NCBI GenBank assembly: GCA_020226215.1
Contig: CM035226.1
Span: 91,784,895-91,848,894 of the forward strand
Origin: Sindora glabra
Taxonomy: Eukaryota > Streptophyta > Magnoliopsida > Fabales > Fabaceae
DNA length: 64,000 nt
Direction of reading: 5' to 3'
Both the position numbers and the translations under genes were made by a program. The notes under the pieces were generated by a model. It did not search any database. It saw nothing but the letters and a program-made list of their open reading frames with translations, and was not told the DNA's origin. This document shows positions 58,803 to 64,000 of the stretch, piece by piece. The first letter of the stretch is position 1, and each line of letters starts with the position of its first letter.

Positions 58803-61800
58803 ATGATATAAGGCATAACAACACATTTTGTTTAAAAGCATGGTTTAAATGTCTCTAATTATCCTAAAAAGTACTTTTAAAAATCAAAACTGTAATAGTT
58901 GACTGACAATTATCAAAAGGGCATAGCTAGGTTGGTTATTTTCTTCCTGACATTATAATCTTTTATAGGTTGTTTTCGTCCACAAGTAACTAAGAATGAT
59001 TAAAGTAAGTACCTTTTCATGTCTAGGATTGTTGTCATCTTTTAATATGTTTATGACCTTCTATATGAGTAACTATTATGTAAGTACCTTTTTATATTTA
59101 AAATCGTTATCATTTTCTAATGTGTTTATGATTTTCGAATGGATTTGCTGATAGTTTTGTTGAAATTAAGAATTAAATGATTATTTTCATTCTATATATC
59201 TATGTTTAGAAGGATATATATGGACCTATGTATAAACCTATTTTGATGATCCTATCTCCACATTGCTAATTAATATATCTAATTTTCATAATTGTTTAAA
59301 AAATTCTCTAATTATGACTTAGGCTAGGGTTTAGGAAAAGTATTAGCATGCTAATCTAGTTTGACTTTGCTATACATAAAAGAGAAAGATTTACATAGAT
59401 AGGTTATTTCATAAGGATACAATTTGTTTTATATTGATTTAAACCTTTAGGAAAGCATATAAGTAACCTAGCCTTAAGAAATGCAGGGATGGACTAATTT
59501 GCATAAATTTATCTTTATGCATTTGATTGGGGATGGATTTGGAATTCTTATAAGAAAGTAAAATTATAAGAATTTGAAAAATTTATATATGTATTAAGTT
59601 AATTTATTTATAATAGGTTAACATCTTGGTGTGAGTATATACATATGGAAATTAGTAAGTTTAGTGTGTAAGTAGGTGAGAGTGTGAACATGTAGCCTTA
59701 TTCTAATCCATAAGTACTAAAGATATACCTTTTTTACTTATCAACACCTTTGTTTCATAAAGTTATTAGGGGCAAATTTTCTAAATTAAGATTACTATAT
59801 TCTTATCATGACTTTATAACATGATTGTTGAATAATCACATGTGATTAAAATGATTATAAGTGCTTTTGAGAAATAACTTTAGGAAATCTTCCTTTTACA
59901 ATTGTAACTAAATTTGGTTTTAGAGGCATTATACATGATTTGCTATGTAAATCGATTTGCATTCAAAAAATGAATTTATATAAATAGTTATTTAGAAATG
60001 TTTTTATTGGCAAGCCTTAAGTTATAAATTTATAAGCCTAGAGGTATGAAGTATAAAGTTTAAAAATGTGAATGTAAAGACTATGAGATGGAAGTTAAGA
60101 TTTCATGAGTAGTATTGAGCAAATTAGTCATTTGGTATTTGTTATAAATAAGTGAGAAGATCTATTGTGTATGAAGCAATTGGGTATAGTCCTTTTATTA
60201 GAAATAACTATAGGTTAGTGATTGAGGCATGTAGTTATAGGACTGAGCTTAGGCTAATACATATAAGATAAAGAGCTTATCTAGATAATATTAATTGGAT
60301 AAAGTCAAGATTTTAAACATGTGATGAGGTGTGAATCTTTAATCTGAGAAAGAAGAGAAAACTTAGAGTATGTGGCGTGCACTTGGGTAGAAGAATTGAC
60401 ATGATTTAATAGGATAACAACCATATAACTTCATTATTATCTTGATTCAAAAGCATTAGATATTTTATCTAAAAGCCATGCTAATTATATGGTTCCTTTA
60501 TTACTGTTGGAATCAAATTATAATGGTTTAGTAATAAAAGGATATAGGAATAGTAAAATACAATGCGAGAAAGTGTAGGTAGTATGCTCATGGATTGGAG
60601 TAGGGTGTTGAAAAAATGAAAAAATTCTTTAGTATAACTTATGTGCATAGCTTTCAATAACTAAACAGCCTTTAAGCTTGATAAATAGGGTATTTGAGAT
60701 TAATTAAATCCATTAATGTTTACTGAATGTACTTTAGGGATGTTAACTTTATTCAAAGTTTAAAGTTTCATCATACCTTTACTTAATTGGTAAGCTTGTA
60801 GAATTAGTAAGGATACACCAAATATGAGACTAAGATAGATGTTAATGGATATGAGGAAACTATTATTCTAAAAAGAGCCATAGGAATTAATAAAAGGTAG
60901 TTTAGCACTATATATAGGACATTTTTATATGATAATAAGATTGTATATTTTAAGTATCATCAATAAAAATAAAAGGTGTGCATCAAAGTAGTACTTGACA
61001 AGTAGTATGCAAATTAAGGAGTTTTAAGTCAGAATGAGATGTAGATTAGGTAAGGAATGAGTATAATAGGATAAGAATCATTTGACTATCAAAAAACTTA
61101 GGTAGTTTAAGTAGAATTAGCCTAGTCACTTTATCCCTAATGTATAAGCAAGTAATAAGAATTTTATTAGGAAAAAAAAGGAGTTGAGTAGTGGAAAGTG
61201 GTAATTATACTAATAACTAGTTCAATTATATGTGTAGGGAAGTGGCATAACATGATAAGGAGGATGTGCAGTAAGTTGACTAAAGATGAGTGACTCATGT
61301 ATGAATTTGGTGAGATATGGAATGTAATAATAAACATAAAGCCAAGTTCAAAGTTAATTAAAATAAATACTATTGTTCTATAGGTAAAGTGAAGGTGTGG
61401 AGTTTACGCATTTTGTTTTGAGCAGCTTAGTTGAAAGCACAATATTAGAATAAGCTACATAAATCATAGTGTAGATGGTTAAGTACAAAATTCAATAGAC
61501 ATCCTTTAAATTTGAAAGTCTAGCATAGTAGGAGGCATAAGATTAAATAGAGTTACTTTACTTAAGTCATTACAAATTAGTAGAATTCATTGGATGCATA
61601 CTAGAATGGGTATGGTACAAGTTGCATTGAGAATTTAAAACCCTATCAAGTAAGACCATAAGTTCTCAATTTCTTAAGTGGTTTTATGATTTTAAATTTT
61701 TGGCAAGGGTAAGTGAGGTATAATAAGAATACGAGTTGATAACCATACCTTAATTTGTAATTATTTCAAATGTATATTATAAGACAATTAACATGTTTAT

Positions 61801-62109
61801 TTAGTAAATTGTTGGAAGAAAGCTCAATGAAAACTAAAATTGTTATAATTATATTATGGTTTAATAGTATAATTTTATGTGATCAAGGTAATTATAAGTA
61901 CTTATAATTTTTGAGTTGCAACTTTAGGAGATTTTTCTTATTAGAGTTGGATATACTTTTAAAAGAATTTTACATAATTTATAATTTTGAAATGATATGC
62001 ATTAAAAATAGCATTATGCTAGTTAAAAAATTAAATATGATTTTTTTATGATAACTTTCTATTGCATGGATGAACTAATAATTGATAATGACGTTTGAAC
62101 TTTGTAAAT
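58803..62109 (+). other. Internal segment between two LTR-like copies, no genes
   Basis: About 3.3 kb without any frame over 60 codons and without gag, protease, RT or integrase motifs on either strand. It contains a 75-bp tandem duplication (59,005-59,155). A passage near 59,835-59,900 (ATTATAAGTGCTTTTGAG ... ACTTTAGGAAATCTTCC) is echoed near 61,880-61,940. If the flanking repeats are LTRs, this is a non-autonomous element (LARD-like) or a heavily decayed one. Confidence 0.5.
59005..59155 (+). repeat. Tandem duplication, 2 x 75 bp
   Basis: GTAAGTACCTTTTCATGT at 59,005 recurs as GTAAGTACCTTTTTATAT at 59,080. Both are followed by matching GGATTGTTGTCATCTTTTAA / AATCGTTATCATTTTCTAA and TGTTTATGA phrases. 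The copies are diverged. Confidence 0.7.
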
Positions 62110-64000
62110 TGTACCTTCTAATACATATATGCCCTTAGTTAGGGCTTGAAATTGGATCATGAATAAAGAGTATGAATAAATCATACATTATATGAGTTGC
62201 AAAAAGGTTGGAATCTGATGGTGCTTGTAAAATATGAAATATGGAATAATATAAAATTTGTGTACATATGATTTATAATAAGCATATCTTGATACTTAAG
62301 AACTTTTATGGAAATTTGTGATACTAAGTAAATATTTTTGAAAGGTAGAATATTTACTCTTATAAATAAAATTTTTTAACAATAAAATCTTATAGGAATT
62401 TGATAAAAAATAACTAAGTGAAAGATTATTGAAGATAGTTTTAACTAAAGTTAAGTGCATAAGTGAGAAGGAGACCTTATGAGCCTTTTCTCATTTTACT
62501 TTTAGAAATATCTCCTTATATATGCTCTAGTTTAGTCATTTTTCTTTATTTTCCTAAAATAAAGAATGATATCCCCTTTTTCTCCCTTGAGAAAGGAAAG
62601 CTAGATCCTTATCTCCTTTTTCATTTAATCAAAACAAGGTAATGAATTTCATTCTCCAATCCTTATAGAACTTTGTTCTATTTCCTCTCTTCAGATATTA
62701 GATGATTTAAGGTTTTTAGTTTTAATGAAAAATGAAATTTTAGTGCCCTAACACTAAATCCTTGCTTGTAAATGATTAGAAGAAAATTAATCCTCATTTC
62801 CTTTATTCATTAACACTTCAATATAAATGAGTGAATATTTTAACTAATTTTGTATGAATTTCACATGATTTATACTAGTTTTGCTAAAGTTTTTTTTCTT
62901 ATTCACAAAATTTAAGAATTTATGTTATAGAATAGTGTTTGCTATGGATTTATTGTTGAATCTTGTAGAAATTGAACTATTTTTATTCTTATTGTTAATT
63001 GAATTAGATGATAATGCATAAGGAGTAAGATTCAGGATGCATGTGAATATTATTTTTCATTGCAAAAATGCAAAAATTCAAGTATGAATCAATTAGTGAA
63101 TTAATATATCGAAGTCAGTACACAAAATACCTACCTTGAATCAATTCACCTTTTATAACAGCTAATTAGCATTATTGAATTGATTGATGAATTGATTTAA
63201 TAGGGGTTAAAAGATAACCTCTACTACACTAAGTTAATTCTTGAATTGATTCTAGTTTCATAGATTTGCACAACAAGAGGCTAAATCAATTTATGTCTTG
63301 TAAAAACTTGTTAGAGATCTTGAACTGATTCCTAATCGATTTGAAAAGTTTAAACTTTGTATTTTGTTAAAAGTCATTCTTAATTGAGTGCTATGACATA
63401 GTTATACAATATGGGTGTTAGAAAGGCTGCAAAAAAGTTATAACTCTTTCTAGGAGCACAAATTTTTGCTAAGGTATGATTTAATCAAAGCATGACTAAT
63501 GTTATCTCAATTTACTTATTTAATTTTATTCTTACTGACATTAAATGTTATATTCATATTGTATGGAAATTAATGATAACTAGATGGATACCTTGATTGT
63601 GACATTTGATTATGTATATAAGTTATTGTTGTTCTTGTATTAGAATTAAAATGCTAGATGAGGCATTTAAATGCATTTGAGATATTGTGTAATAAATGAA
63701 ACTTGATGATATTAGGGCAATTCTATACATGTTGTAACTTTATACATCGAATCTATGTTCTCATTTATGAAGGGGCAAGATTGACCTTAAAGGAATAAGA
63801 ATAGTATTGTAAAGGATAAAGATAGATGGGGATTATAAGGAAATTTACTTCTTATCATTATTTATTTCCTTTTCTTCTTATAATTTATTGAATGAAAATC
63901 TTTATTGTGAAAAGATTGAATTAAAGAAAAAAAATAAATCCTTAATAGGCTATTAATTAGAATATGCAAACTAACCTTTATCATTAAATATAATGAACTC
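62110..64000 (+). repeat. LTR-like repeat, right copy (cut by window end)
   Basis: It matches the middle copy collinearly from about 62,322 to the last base (AACTAACCTTTATCATTAAA at 63,969 corresponds to 58,312). The left boundary near TGTACCTTCTAATACATAT is only weakly similar to the start of the middle copy and is uncertain. The remainder lies outside the window. Confidence 0.6.

Overview
The window looks like nuclear DNA of a flowering plant, probably a eudicot. It is very AT-rich. Its one convincing protein-coding locus is an intron-split plant annexin. The rest is transposon-derived or low-complexity DNA of plant type: Ty1/copia and probable Ty3/gypsy LTR elements primed by initiator-Met tRNA, small terminal-inverted-repeat elements, and simple repeats. 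No bacterial operon, CRISPR array, rRNA or tRNA gene was recognised.

Layout. 0-4.1 kb: diverged LTR-like repeat with a 2 x 424 bp tandem duplication. 4.1-10.6 kb: gene-free AT-rich DNA with two MITE-like elements and a long inverted repeat. 11.0-13.1 kb: six-exon annexin gene on the minus strand, with its own TATA box. Exon 3 carries one extra base that creates a premature stop, so the gene is either a recent pseudogene or affected by a consensus error. 13.1-18.6 kb: no further annexin exons; a three-copy tandem repeat and a possible coding relic. 18.64-18.71 kb: a lone annexin first exon with its own TATA box and the same donor phase as exon 1 of the gene, so it is either an alternative first exon or the last remnant of a tandem paralogue. 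19-30.9 kb: Stowaway-like and other MITEs, low-complexity DNA and a direct/inverted repeat block. 31.10-33.63 kb: copia element with internal stops whose RT/RNase H half and most of the 3' LTR are deleted. 35.1-35.7 kb: second copy of the 10.3 kb MITE and a truncated Stowaway-like copy. 39.28-40.76 kb: a minisatellite-like array built around a 14-bp palindrome. 43.6-44.0 kb: polypyrimidine tract. 45.855-53.041 kb: complete but decayed copia element on the minus strand with both LTRs and a 5-bp target duplication TTAGT. 56.4-64 kb: two direct LTR-like copies about 5.7 kb apart, flanking a 3.3 kb segment without genes.

Only the annexin locus is likely to have a host function (Ca2+-dependent membrane binding). 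The rest records successive insertion, nesting, tandem duplication and deletion. I found no clear new multi-gene system. The items most worth a second look are the two-first-exon annexin arrangement with its frameshift, the palindrome-based array, and the deletion-fused copia element.
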